A DNA stretch of 64,000 nucleotides. Origin: Pseudomonas sp. DY-1 (lineage in GTDB: Bacteria > Pseudomonadota > Gammaproteobacteria > Pseudomonadales > Pseudomonadaceae). The position numbers were made by a program, and so were the translations under genes. The number at the start of each line of letters is the position of its first letter. The first letter of the stretch is position 1. The stretch covers positions 4,998,001 through 5,062,000 of the forward strand of contig NZ_CP032616.1 in the NCBI RefSeq assembly GCF_003626975.1, written 5' to 3'. Below the pieces are notes generated by a model, which worked only from the letters and a program-made list of their open reading frames with translations, did no database searches and was not told the DNA's origin. Of the stretch, positions 17,875 through 27,900 are shown in pieces.

Positions 17875-17900
17875 AGCGGTTCGGCCGCTCTGGCATGGGG
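17864..17900. repeat. perfect 16-bp inverted repeat overlapping the sigma-54 -24 element
   Basis: CCCCATGCCAGAGCGG, a five-base loop, and CCGCTCTGGCATGGGG, with no mismatch. The left arm contains the -24 element of the promoter. No T-run follows, so a terminator is unlikely; an operator or 5' hairpin is more plausible. Confidence 0.7.
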
Positions 17901-17949
17901 GCGACGTCTGAAACATCTTGAAAAGAGTCGTCGGGAGCTTTCGCCGGAG

Positions 17950-18005
17950 CTGGGGATTGGCACCCCAGAAGTGGGGGAAAAGTGGGTGGCGAAATGGGGA
18001 ATTTC
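17950..18005. promoter_or_regulatory. candidate activator sites (GGGG/CCCC palindromes)
   Basis: CTGGGG-N7-CCCCAG is followed by GGGGGAAAA and GGGGAATTTCC, about 80-130 bases upstream of the sigma-54 promoter. This is the usual place for NtrC-type enhancer sites. The same G-rich motif recurs before the other sigma-54 promoters. Confidence 0.45.
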
Positions 18006-18006
18006 C

Positions 18007-18042
18007 GGCCGTACCGTTCGGCGACCGCTGAACGGTACGGCC
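18007..18042. repeat. perfect 13-bp inverted repeat before the left sensor-kinase gene
   Basis: GGCCGTACCGTTC, ten bases, then GAACGGTACGGCC. It lies in the divergent control region between the exported-protein operon and the kinase gene and may be an operator. Confidence 0.5.
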
Positions 18043-18164
18043 GCGAATCACGGGGCCTGCGCTATAACTACCCGCAGTCGGCGCAGGAGTTGCCGGCCCG
18101 GCCGGAGGCACCTTTTCACGCCCGCCTTGCGAGCGATCCGACGGTCACACTAGGGGAGGTTTCG

Positions 18165-19577
18165 ATGAAGATGGCGCTGGTGACCAAGCCCTTCAATCTG
18201 TTCCGCTGGTTCTCCCTGGTGAGCCTGGTGATCATCCTCGCGGTGGCCATCCTGCTCGGCTCGGCGGCGACCCGCTTCCTCATGCGCGAGAGCATCGACC
18301 GCGATGCCATGCTCAGTGCCCAGTTCATCAAGTCCATCGCCGATGTCGAAGTCATCCACGGCAACTTCTCCCCCGGCCTGACCCTGGGCGAGTTCCTCGA
18401 CAAGCGCGTCGATGGCGCGCGCCTTGGCGTCTCCCATGAACAACTGATCAAGTCCCACGAAGAGTTCTTCGACCACATCGTGCGCCTGCCCGATGTGCTG
18501 CTGGCCAACGTCTATGCGCCCGACGGCGTGGTGATCTGGTCGACCAATCCGAAGCTGGTGGGTGGGCATTCTCTGGAGCGCGCCAAGCTCAGTGAGGCGG
18601 TCAGCAGCGGCAACACAGTGACCACCGAGCATCACGGCCCCGATGCCTGCCCGGCGGAAGACTATTTCATGCGTGTGCCGCACAGCCTCTACCTGGAAAG
18701 CTTCATCCCGCTGCTGGACAGCCGGGGCGAGGTGCTCTCGATCATTGAGATCTACAAGGAACCGGTGGATCTGATCGCCCGCATGAACCGCGGGCTTGTG
18801 CTGCTGTGGATCGCCACGGCAGTGGGCGGAGCGGTGATCTACCTCAGCCTGTTCTGGTTCGTGCGCCACGCCTCGCGCCTGGTGGACGACCAGCAGCGGC
18901 AACTGGTGGAGAACGAAACACTGGCCCTGCTCGGCGAGATGTCCACAGCGGTTGCCCACAGCCTGCGCAATCCGCTGGCATCCATCCGCTCCAGCGCCGA
19001 GCTGGCGCTGGAGGTGGATCCGGGGCCGCTGCACAAGAACCTGGGCGACATCATTACCCAGGTGGATCGCATGTCGAAGTGGGTGCGCGAGCTGCTGCTG
19101 TCAGCCCGCCCGCTGGCCGGCGACCAGGAGCCGGTGGACCTCACCAACGCCCTGGAGGAAACCCTCGCCGCCTACGAGCCACAGATTCGCCACGCCGGCA
19201 TCGAGGTCGACTGGCAAACCCGGCAGGCCCCCAAGGTGGTCAGCCATCCGGTACTCCTGCAACAACTGCTCGGCAGTGTCCTTTCCAATGCCATCGAGGC
19301 CATGCCGCGCGGCGGTCGCCTGGCCATCTGCCTGGAACCCGATGCGCGTCGCCATCTGCTGACCCTGACCGTCAGCGATACCGGCAGCGGCATGTCGCCG
19401 GCCATGCTGGAGATGGCCTTCAAACCTTTCCACACCACCAAGCGTGGCGGTCTGGGCGTCGGCCTGGTGCTGGTGCGCAAGATCGTCGAGCGCTTTGGTG
19501 GAGCAGTCAGCATCGATAGCCGGGAGAACGCCGGCACCAACGTGCACCTGACCTTCAGGGCCACGGCAGGGGGATAA
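18165..19577 (+). CDS. membrane sensor histidine kinase, MnxS-like (left module)
   Basis: This 470-residue kinase has TM1 at about 13-37, a periplasmic sensor of roughly 170 residues, and TM2 at about 210-234. A HisKA domain follows with phospho-acceptor H265 in AVAHSLRNPLASIRSSAE, then an HATPase domain (SNAIEAMP, DTGSGM, GGLGVGLVLV). The start is the ATG after GGGGAGG; the frame is open further upstream but without a better site. It sits five bases before its partner regulator. In P. putida GB-1 two related kinases, MnxS1 and MnxS2, with regulator MnxR, are needed for Mn(II) oxidation. Assignment to that group is by domain plan and context. Confidence 0.8.
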   Translation: MKMALVTKPFNLFRWFSLVSLVIILAVAILLGSAATRFLMRESIDRDAMLSAQFIKSIADVEVIHGNFSPGLTLGEFLDKRVDGARLGVSHEQLIKSHEEFFDHIVRLPDVLLANVYAPDGVVIWSTNPKLVGGHSLERAKLSEAVSSGNTVTTEHHGPDACPAEDYFMRVPHSLYLESFIPLLDSRGEVLSIIEIYKEPVDLIARMNRGLVLLWIATAVGGAVIYLSLFWFVRHASRLVDDQQRQLVENETLALLGEMSTAVAHSLRNPLASIRSSAELALEVDPGPLHKNLGDIITQVDRMSKWVRELLLSARPLAGDQEPVDLTNALEETLAAYEPQIRHAGIEVDWQTRQAPKVVSHPVLLQQLLGSVLSNAIEAMPRGGRLAICLEPDARRHLLTLTVSDTGSGMSPAMLEMAFKPFHTTKRGGLGVGLVLVRKIVERFGGAVSIDSRENAGTNVHLTFRATAGG

Positions 19578-19582
19578 CAAAA

Positions 19583-21013
<1,431 letters not shown>

Positions 21014-21036
21014 AATCCTCCCCGATTCAGGGGTTT

Positions 21037-21056
21037 CCCCCGACCAAGGTCGGGGG
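21037..21056. promoter_or_regulatory. CCCCCGACC/GGTCGGGGG inverted repeat, candidate activator site
   Basis: A perfect 9-bp inverted repeat with a two-base centre, 73 bases upstream of the -24 element of the next sigma-54 promoter. A second TCCCC-N6-GGGG lies just before it. It could also stop the upstream transcript, but there is no T-run. Confidence 0.5.
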
Positions 21057-21101
21057 ATCAATGTCTGGTGAAACTTCCGCGCCGATCTAGACTCTAGAAA
21101 T

Positions 21102-21123
21102 CATCGACCCAGCCGGGTCGATG
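21102..21123. repeat. perfect 9-bp inverted repeat CATCGACCC/GGGTCGATG
   Basis: It lies six bases before the -24 element of the next promoter, with a four-base loop. Position suggests a regulatory site, but nothing in the sequence names the binding protein. Confidence 0.4.
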
Positions 21124-21128
21124 CAGCC

Positions 21129-21145
21129 TTGGCTCGGAACGTGCA
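21129..21145 (+). promoter_or_regulatory. sigma-54 promoter of the single-domain response regulator
   Basis: TTGGCTCGGAACGTGCA: GG-N10-GC spacing is exact, with two departures from consensus. The predicted start of transcription (about 21157) lies after the first in-frame ATG of the next gene, which decides in favour of the later GTG start. Confidence 0.7.
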
Positions 21146-21205
21146 AGGATGCAAGTAGCGGTCAGCCTGGCCGCCGTCCGATCTCCTGACAGGGGAGCAG
21201 CCGCA

Positions 21206-21733
21206 GTGTCGAAGAAAGTATTGATAGTCGACGATGAAGAAATCCTCGCCGGGAACTTCCAGACCTACCTGGAAATGCTCGGTTGCGAAGTGCGCACCGC
21301 CGCCAACGGTGCCATCGCTCTGGAAGTCGTGGTGAACTTCAAGCCCGACTTGCTGGTGCTCGATTATCGCTTGCCGGACATGACCGGTTTCGATGTCTTC
21401 GATGCCATCCGCACCCTGCACAGCTGCGAAGCGGTGCTGATGACCGCACATCCCAGCATCGAAGTGTGCAACCGCGCCATCGAGCGCAAGATCGACATCA
21501 TCCTGCTCAAGCCTTTCCCCCTGCATGAGTTGGGCAACGTGGTGCTGCATGGCCTGCCTACCGGCGCCCTGCGCGAGTCCCCGAGCGAACCGTCGTCCCA
21601 GATGGAACGTCGTCGTGGCGGCGAAGTGAATTTCCCGCTGAAGCTGTATGACGGCGCCTGGGTACTTTCCGATCGCCGCCGTCCCGCGGCAGGCTCCGAA
21701 GAACCCGTGAAGCAGGTCAAGAAAGGTACCTGA
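21206..21733 (+). CDS. response regulator receiver protein without DNA-binding domain
   Basis: This 175-residue protein is a CheY-like receiver at about 1-120 (VLIVDDEEILAGNFQTYLEM, phospho-acceptor Asp in LLVLDYRLPDMTG, Lys in ILLKPF) plus a short tail with no recognisable output domain. The receiver resembles those of the two MnxR-like activators. I start it at GTG after AGGGGAG; an upstream in-frame ATG would precede the transcription start. It has its own sigma-54 promoter, so it is probably made by the pathway it modulates. A phosphate sink or feedback role for the paired kinases is a reasonable inference. Confidence 0.8.
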   Translation: MSKKVLIVDDEEILAGNFQTYLEMLGCEVRTAANGAIALEVVVNFKPDLLVLDYRLPDMTGFDVFDAIRTLHSCEAVLMTAHPSIEVCNRAIERKIDIILLKPFPLHELGNVVLHGLPTGALRESPSEPSSQMERRRGGEVNFPLKLYDGAWVLSDRRRPAAGSEEPVKQVKKGT

Positions 21734-21751
21734 CGTCGCCGGTTCAAGAAG

Positions 21752-21783
21752 AAGCGCAGGCTTGGTCCTGCGCTTTGTTTTTT
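21752..21783 (+). terminator. intrinsic terminator after the receiver-protein gene
   Basis: AAGCGCAGG, six-base loop, CCTGCGCTT, then TGTTTTTT. Confidence 0.88.
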
Positions 21784-21937
21784 CTGGCTGGACTCCGCTT
21801 GGTGGACGAGGTGCGTGCCGGTTGCGGACGAGCCAACCGCAGGGAACGTGCGGAGGAAAACGCCCTTTTATCCACCATCGGTGCTGGACCGAAGCCTGCC
21901 TGGTCGAACGGACCGCGACGGGGTCGCTGCGCGGCCT

Positions 21938-21961
21938 TTGGTGAATGAATTCGCCCCTACC
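21938..21961. repeat. REP half-element
   Basis: GGTGAATGAATTCGCCCCTA, a single REP copy just past the end of the GspF gene. Confidence 0.7.
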
Positions 21962-21973
21962 AGCACGCGCGGA

Positions 21974-23173
21974 TCACTGGATGCTGGATGCCAGCTCGAA
22001 GATCGGGATGTACATCAGGATCACGATCACCCCGATGATCAGCCCGATGAAGGTCATCAACAGCGGTTCGAACAGACGCACGAACCATTCGATCCAGCGG
22101 CCGGTTTCCTCGTCATGGAAATCGGCCGTGCGCTCCATCATCTCCCCGAGGTTGCCGGACTGTTCACCGGCCCTGAGCATGCGCAGCGATACCGGCGTCG
22201 ACAGCCCATGCTCTTCCAGCGCGCGTGACAACGACTGCCCTTCGCGAATGCGCGCGGCGGCCTGGTCCAGCCTCGGGCGCGAGGCGGCGCCGAGCAAGCC
22301 GCGCACCATCTCGATGGCGGTGAGGATGGGGATCCCGCCCTGCAGCAGGATGCCCAGGGAGCGATAGAAACGCGCCAACTCATAGACCTGGATGCGCTCT
22401 CGGATCGCCGGTAGTCGCTCTATCTGCCGGCCAAGGGCGCGGCGCACGCTCTCCTGGCGCAGCAACAGCACAAGGGCCACCAGGACCAGCGCGGCGCCGC
22501 CGAACACCTCCGCCTGATGCGAGTGCAGGAACAGGCCGCTGTGCAGCAGGACCCGGGACAGCCAGGGCAGGTTCGAGCCCAGGCCTTCGAACACCAGGCT
22601 GAAGCGCGGCACCACATAGCCCACTAGGAACAGCAACACACCGCAGCCGACCATGAACAACAGCACCGGGTAGACCGAGGCACTGATGATCTTCTGGCGC
22701 ACCTCATCCATCCGCGTGCGATAGGCCACGTAGCGGCCGAGGGCGTCACCGACCGCGCCGGTCTTCTCGCTGGACTGCACCAGCGCGACGTAGAGCGCAG
22801 GAAATACCGACGGGAACTGCGCCAGGGCCTGGGACAGCGACTTGCCCTCATAGAGCAGCCGCACCAGGGCCCCCAGCACCTTGCGCGCCTGCAGGTCGGC
22901 TTCCTTCTCCGCCAGGCTCTCCAGCGCATCGATCAGCGACAGGCCGGCGTTCAACAACGTGGTCAGTTCCTGGCTGAACAGCAGCAGCGGAAACGCCTCA
23001 CGGCGCCGCCAGTTCTGCAGCGACCAGCCGCGTTCGGCCTGCAGGGCCAGCACCCGCAATCCCTGGGCTTCGGCCTGGCGACGGGCGTCGTCCTGGCTTG
23101 CCGCCTCCACCACCAGGGCGACTACCCCGGCCTGGGCGCGTACCGCCTTCACCTGGAAGCGCATGGCGGTCAC
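21974..23173 (-). CDS. gspF: GspF-like inner-membrane platform protein of a type II secretion/T4P-like machine
   Basis: This 399-residue protein has two repeated T2SSF domains, each with the family pattern: LLFSQELTTLLNAGLSLIDA then GKSLSQALAQFP, and ELARFYRSLGILLQGGIPIL then EGQSLSRALEEHG. Three membrane helices are visible: about 167-190 (VYPVLLFMVGCGVLLFLVGY), 215-240, and a C-terminal one ending MYIPIFELASSIQ. It would anchor the ATPase and pseudopilus in the inner membrane. The start overlaps the GspG stop by four bases. The remaining machine genes are 14 kb away at 37-44 kb, with mnxG between. Confidence 0.88.
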   Translation of the reverse strand: MTAMRFQVKAVRAQAGVVALVVEAASQDDARRQAEAQGLRVLALQAERGWSLQNWRRREAFPLLLFSQELTTLLNAGLSLIDALESLAEKEADLQARKVLGALVRLLYEGKSLSQALAQFPSVFPALYVALVQSSEKTGAVGDALGRYVAYRTRMDEVRQKIISASVYPVLLFMVGCGVLLFLVGYVVPRFSLVFEGLGSNLPWLSRVLLHSGLFLHSHQAEVFGGAALVLVALVLLLRQESVRRALGRQIERLPAIRERIQVYELARFYRSLGILLQGGIPILTAIEMVRGLLGAASRPRLDQAAARIREGQSLSRALEEHGLSTPVSLRMLRAGEQSGNLGEMMERTADFHDEETGRWIEWFVRLFEPLLMTFIGLIIGVIVILMYIPIFELASSIQ

Positions 23174-23592
23174 TGCCAGCTGGTGACTTCGGCGTTCTCG
23201 CCGTCGCCGCCAGGCTGGCCGTCCTTGCCCAGGGTGAGCAGGTCGAAATCGCCGTTCTCACCGGGAGCGCGATAGACATAGGCGCGGCCCCAGGGGTCCT
23301 GCGGCACTTCCTTCTGCAGGTAGGGACCGCCCCAGCGCGGCTCGTCGGACGGGGCGCTCACCAGTGCCGTCAGGCCCTGCTCGGTGCTGGGGTAGCGGCC
23401 CACCTCCAGGCGGTAGATATCCAGGGCCTTCACCAGCCCCTCGATCTGCGCCCGGGCCACCTTGGTTTCCGACTTGCCCAGCTGGTTGAAATACTTCGGT
23501 GCCACAATGCCGGCCAACAAGCCAAGCACCACCAGCACCACCAGGAGTTCGAGAAGGGTGAAGCCCTGTTCGGGTCGACGAAGCATCTTCAT
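23170..23592 (-). CDS. gspG: GspG-like major pseudopilin
   Basis: This 140-residue prepilin has leader MKMLRRPEQG cleaved before FTLLELLVVLVVLGLLAGIV, with the conserved Glu at +5. The GspG C-terminal pattern is clear (GRYPSTEQGLTAL, GGPYLQKEVPQDPWGRAYVY, LLTLGKDGQPGGDGENAEV), including the calcium-site region. It would form the pseudopilus after processing by a prepilin peptidase, which is not encoded here and must come from elsewhere (PilD). It is upstream of and overlapping gspF, and divergent from the lytic transglycosylase gene. Confidence 0.93.
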   Translation of the reverse strand: MKMLRRPEQGFTLLELLVVLVVLGLLAGIVAPKYFNQLGKSETKVARAQIEGLVKALDIYRLEVGRYPSTEQGLTALVSAPSDEPRWGGPYLQKEVPQDPWGRAYVYRAPGENGDFDLLTLGKDGQPGGDGENAEVTSWQ

Positions 23593-23684
23593 GGGAGCCT
23601 CCGCTGCGGGTCACTGCGTATGGCTATGCAAGAGCTATGCACGACAGACGGGCGAGGGGGGCGACACATCGCCGGACCGACCTT

Positions 23685-23701
23685 CCGGCACGTGCTTTGC
23701 T
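23685..23701 (+). promoter_or_regulatory. sigma-54 promoter of the lytic transglycosylase gene
   Basis: CCGGCACGTGCTTTGCT: exact GG-N10-GC with only two mismatches to consensus, 54 bases before the start codon. Confidence 0.75.
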
Positions 23702-23754
23702 GACGGAACAGCACCGAGCAACCCCAAGGGCTCCGGCCCCGCAGGGAGAGAACA

Positions 23755-24378
23755 ATGATCAGAGTGCCCGTCCTGGTGCTGTCCAGCATCCTTGCAAGCA
23801 GCGCGTTCTGCGCCCATGCCGACATCTTCCGGGTTGTCTCGGCGGACGGCAGCATCACCCTCACCAACATCCAGCGCAGTGATCGCAAACTGGTTCGCGT
23901 GGCCCGTGAGAAACCCTTGCTGGCCAAGGCCCCAAGCCTGGTCCAGCCGATCCGCAAAGGTAAGACCAAGGCCCCGCGCTACGCGCTGATCGTCGCCCAG
24001 GCGGCCTTCGACTACGAACTGCCGGCGGAGCTGTTGCACGCGGTGATTCAGACCGAATCCAACTACGATCCTTCCGCCCTCTCGCCCAAGGGCGCTGCCG
24101 GCCTGATGCAGTTGATGCCCGACACCGCGAAGGACCTGGGCGTGCAGGACGTGTTCGACCCGGCCGCCAACGTGCGTGGCGGCGCGCGCTACCTGAAGCG
24201 CCTGATGACGATGTTCGACAATGACCTCTCCCTTGCCCTGGCCGCCTACAACGCGGGTCCCGGGACCGTGCTCGCCTATGGCAGTGCCATTCCTCCCTAC
24301 CCGGAAACCCAGCGCTACGTGCCCAGTGTCCTGGGTCACTACCAGCGCCTCCAGGCCGACGCAAAACGACCCCGCTAG
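23755..24378 (+). CDS. periplasmic lytic transglycosylase (SLT domain)
   Basis: This 207-residue exported protein has a signal peptide (about 1-22), a short DUF4124-like stretch (FRVVSADGSITLTN), and a Slt70/MltC-type catalytic domain at about 78-195. The catalytic Glu is E101 in HAVIQTESNYDPSALSPKGA, followed by GLMQLMPDTAKDLGV and ALAAYNAGPG. Such enzymes cut murein so that an envelope-spanning machine can be fitted. With its sigma-54 promoter and position beside gspG/gspF, it probably serves the secretion apparatus of this locus. Confidence 0.9.
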   Translation: MIRVPVLVLSSILASSAFCAHADIFRVVSADGSITLTNIQRSDRKLVRVAREKPLLAKAPSLVQPIRKGKTKAPRYALIVAQAAFDYELPAELLHAVIQTESNYDPSALSPKGAAGLMQLMPDTAKDLGVQDVFDPAANVRGGARYLKRLMTMFDNDLSLALAAYNAGPGTVLAYGSAIPPYPETQRYVPSVLGHYQRLQADAKRPR

Positions 24379-24393
24379 TGGGGAAATTCCCCA
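24379..24393. promoter_or_regulatory. TGGGGAA-A-TTCCCCA palindrome
   Basis: A perfect 7-bp palindrome around one base, directly after the transglycosylase stop. It has the same GGGGAA half-site seen before the sigma-54 promoters. It is about 450 bases from the mnxG promoter, far but possible for an enhancer. Confidence 0.4.
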
Positions 24394-24450
24394 GATGCGG
24401 GGGCGTTTTCCTGCGAATCCTTCACCGCCATCACCCCGATTCCATAGTCC

Positions 24451-24490
24451 TGTGGGAGCGAATTTATTCGCGAATGAGTTCGCTCCCACA
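24451..24490. repeat. REP palindrome
   Basis: TGTGGGAGCGAATTTATTCG meets CGAATGAGTTCGCTCCCACA head to head, a full REP doublet. A related TGTGGGGGCGACTTCAGTCG half lies 30 bases further on. Confidence 0.9.
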
Positions 24491-24570
24491 GGAATTGCAT
24501 TCGGGCCATGGATTCTTCTGTGGGGGCGACTTCAGTCGCTGAACAGGCCGGCGCTGAATCGAACTCCGCC

Positions 24571-24600
24571 TGGTGGACGGAAAAGCGTCGTCCACCCTAC
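24571..24600. repeat. dispersed 30-bp repeat (GGTGGACGGAAAAGCG...TCCACCCTAC)
   Basis: An imperfect inverted repeat with relatives near 14104 and 58061. Nothing else is visible in the 528-base gap apart from this, REPs and promoter elements. Confidence 0.6.
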
Positions 24601-24770
24601 GAGGTGCTGGCCGATTGCGAACGAGTTCGCCGCAGGGTGCGTAGGGGGGATAACGCTCTTTTTATCCTGCCCCCACGCACTCCATCACGATTGAAATCAC
24701 CCTTCACGAATCACTCCACGCCCCATCGCCCCCACCCCGTAGAAACCGGGGAATTGGGTGGGAATCGGGT

Positions 24771-24794
24771 GGGGGAAATACTGGCAATTCCCCC
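24771..24794. promoter_or_regulatory. candidate activator site GGGGGAA-N10-TTCCCCC
   Basis: A 7-bp inverted repeat 42 bases before the -24 element of the mnxG promoter, preceded by more G-rich half-sites (GGGGAATTGGGTGGGAATC). It is a candidate binding site for the MnxR-like activators. Confidence 0.5.
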
Positions 24795-24835
24795 ATTGGC
24801 GATTGCAACTATCTGATTTTAAAGGCCTTGCTCTG

Positions 24836-24852
24836 ATGGCACAGGCATTGCT
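24836..24852 (+). promoter_or_regulatory. sigma-54 promoter of mnxG
   Basis: ATGGCACAGGCATTGCT, near-perfect -24/-12, 55 bases upstream of the mnxG ATG. The 16-base core is identical to the promoter at 31154. Confidence 0.88.
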
Positions 24853-24906
24853 CGATCAGTCCTGCCCTCTCTTGGCATCCGTGCACCTGATACCGAGGTC
24901 AGCCAA

Positions 24907-27900
24907 ATGAAACGGACTTACCCTTCGCGCAGTGCAAACCCCATTTCCGATGGTGCCCCGAGGGCATCTCTTTATCTGGGCGGCGTCTTCCTGTTGCTGG
25001 GCGCGCTCTTCTCCACCGAGGAGGCACGGGCGGCCGTGCAGTGCCAGCGAAACCTCGTGGCCAATGTCGTGGCCCTGGATCAGCCATTGATGTTCAACCG
25101 CCTCGGTGCCCAGAACATCAACGGCATGATGTTCGCCCTGCGTCGTGACGTGGTGGACCGGAACGAAGTGCCGCTCACCCAGGGCGGCGCGGCAGTGCCC
25201 GGCGAGGTGGCGCTGCGTCCGGACAAGCGTCCTCGCCCGCTGGTGCTACGGGTGGCCGCAGGCGACTGCCTGACCATCAACCTGCAGAACCTGCTGGCCT
25301 ACCAGGCCAACCCCAACAATCCCGAAGACCCGCTGTTCAAGAAAGACGAGCAGGTCGCCGACCGTCATGTCGGTTTCCAGGTCAACGGCATGCAGGCGGT
25401 CAACGACATTGGCGACATCGCCACCAACGCTGGCCGCAACCAGAACAACCTGGCCCCGCCGGGTGGCAGCCGCACCTACACCCTGTATGCCGAGCGCGAG
25501 GGCGCTTTTGCCGCCACCAGCTACGGCGCCACCTTTGGTGGTGAAGGCACCGGCGGCAACACCGCCAACGGCCTGTTCGCCCAGGTGGTGGTGCTGCCCA
25601 AGGGCGCCCGCACCTACCGTAACGTGATCACCGAAGAAGAAATGCGCCTGGCCACCACCGGACGCACCCCGGCCGGCCAGCCGATCATCGACTACGAAAA
25701 ACGCTATCCTCAGGCTGCGCCCTGGAACGAGGAAGGCAAGGCCGGGCTGCCGGTGATCGCCATGATGGACAACGGCGAGATCATCTCCAGCGACACCGAT
25801 GCCGTGGTCATGGGCCCCAACCCCGATGGCACCTTCCCGCAGAACACCTACCCGCTGGAAAGCTACGGCAAGCGCAACCCGGCGCTGCCCAATCGCCTGG
25901 AACCCTTCCGCGATTTCTCGTCCGTGTTCCATGACGAAAACGCCGTGGCCCAGGCCTTCCCCGGCTACTGGAATGACCCGGTGTTCGGCCATGTGCTGGA
26001 GCCGACCCGCGACTCCTTCATGATCAACTACGGCGCTGGCGGTATCGGTGCCGAGGTGGTGGCCAACCGTCTTGGTGTCGGCCCGATGCATGACTGCCTG
26101 TCCTGCGCGTACGAAGAGTTCTTCCTCAGCGCTCACGCCGTCGGCGATATCGCCATGCAGGTGGACGTACCGGCCAACGTCGGCCTGGAAGCCATCCTGC
26201 CTGGCCAGGTACCGCCGGAAGGCACCACCGGGGTGAAGGCCACCATGGCACTGTTCCCGGCCGAGCCGTCCAACGTCGCCCACAGCTACATCGGCGATGC
26301 CGTGCGCTTCCGCAACACCCATAACGGCTACGAGCAGCATGTATTCCATCTGCACGGCCACCAGTGGCTGTTCAACCCCAATGACGACAACTCCGACTAC
26401 ATCGACGCCCAGGGCATCGGGCCGGGTTCGGGCTACACCTACGAAATCGCCAACGGTGGCTCCGGCAACCGCAACCGCACCTCGGGCGATGCCATCTACC
26501 ACTGCCACTTCTACCCGCACTTCGCCCAGGGCATGTGGGCCATGTGGCGCATCCACGATGTATTCGAGGAAGGCACCCGCCTGGCGGTATCCGAGGAAGG
26601 CGACGACGGTTATCACAAGAAGGCCTTCGAACTGCGCAGCGGCCTGCCTGCACAGGGCGCCCGCGCCCTGCCGGATGGCGAAATCGTCGCCGGTACACCG
26701 ATTCCCGCTATCGTCCCGCTGCCGGGCAAGGCCATGCCGCCCATGCCGGGCAAGGTCACGGTGGTCGCCAAGTACGGCGAAGAACTGGTGGCTGCGAACG
26801 ACGATGACGACGAGCACGAAGAGGGCGATGACGATTCGAACCACGAACCTGAACGCAAGGCCGTGGGCTCGGTGGCCCTGGTGGACCGCAGCGAGGCCAA
26901 CCGCAACGCCGACGGCACCCTGAAAAACCCGGGCTTCCCGTTCTGGATCGGTGGTATCGAAAGCACCGTTGGCCAACGCCCCAGCACTCCGCCACTGGAC
27001 ATGCTCGACACCGCCAGGGCCCAGAGCCTGCGTGATTCGGGCAATGCCCTGTGGGCAAACATCGACCCGGCCCAGGCCGGTGGCTGGGACGGCGGCCTGC
27101 CGCGCCACACCCTCGACGGTGTGTCCGCTGGCGGTGAGGCCGAAGTGGTCACCAGCGCCCTGGACTTCTCCAAGGTGGTCCACCGCGCCAAGGCCGTGTT
27201 CATCCCGGAAGAGGGGACCGACGTCGAACAGTCGGTCATGGCCTTCCACGCCAAGGCCAGCCACCCTAGCTTCGCCGTGTCGCCCAGCGGCGCCGTGCAG
27301 GCGAAGAACTTCCGCACCAACGGCAGCCTGCCGGTGGGCGGTGCGCCGTACTACGAGCCGTGCATGGACGACACCGGCAAGCGCCTGATCCAGGCCTCCG
27401 CAGTCGGTCGCTACAACAGCGGCGACACCATCAACGGCCAGTCCTTCACCGGCAGCTCGGCCTACACCGCCGACCGCCCGCGCGTCTACAAGGGCGCCAA
27501 CATCCAGTTCGACGCCGTGTTCAACAAGGTTGGCTATCACTTCCCGCAGACGCGCATCCTCGCGCTCTGGGAAGACGCCTGGCCGGTGATCAACAAGCAG
27601 CAGCCGCCGGAACCGCTGGTGATGCGGATGAACACCTTCGACTGCACCATGTACCAGCACACCAACCTGATCCCGGCGGTGTACGAGCTGGACGACTACC
27701 AGGTGCGCACCCCCACCGACATCATCGGCCAACACATCCACCTGCCGAAGTGGGACCTGACCGCGGCCGACGGCTCGGCCAATGGCTGGAACTACGAGGA
27801 CGGCACCCTCTCGCCGGCCAGCGTGGTGGAACGCATCCACGCCATCCGCGAGTACAACCACTGCGTCGACGCCGACCCGCGCGACGGTTCCCAGGAGTGC

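Noticed and set aside
17957..17975. TTGGCACCCCAGAAGTG, a sigma-54-like -24 element on the plus strand before the left kinase gene.
   Set aside because: No GC at the -12 position with correct spacing.
21149..21205. Longer N-terminus (19 codons) for the single-domain response regulator.
   Set aside because: Its ATG lies before the transcription start predicted from the sigma-54 promoter, while the GTG at 21206 has a strong ribosome binding site.
23627..23643. Possible minus-strand sigma-54 promoter for gspG/gspF (CGTGCATAGCTCTTGCA).
   Set aside because: The -12 TTGCA is good, but the essential GG of the -24 element is TG. Too weak to list as a feature.
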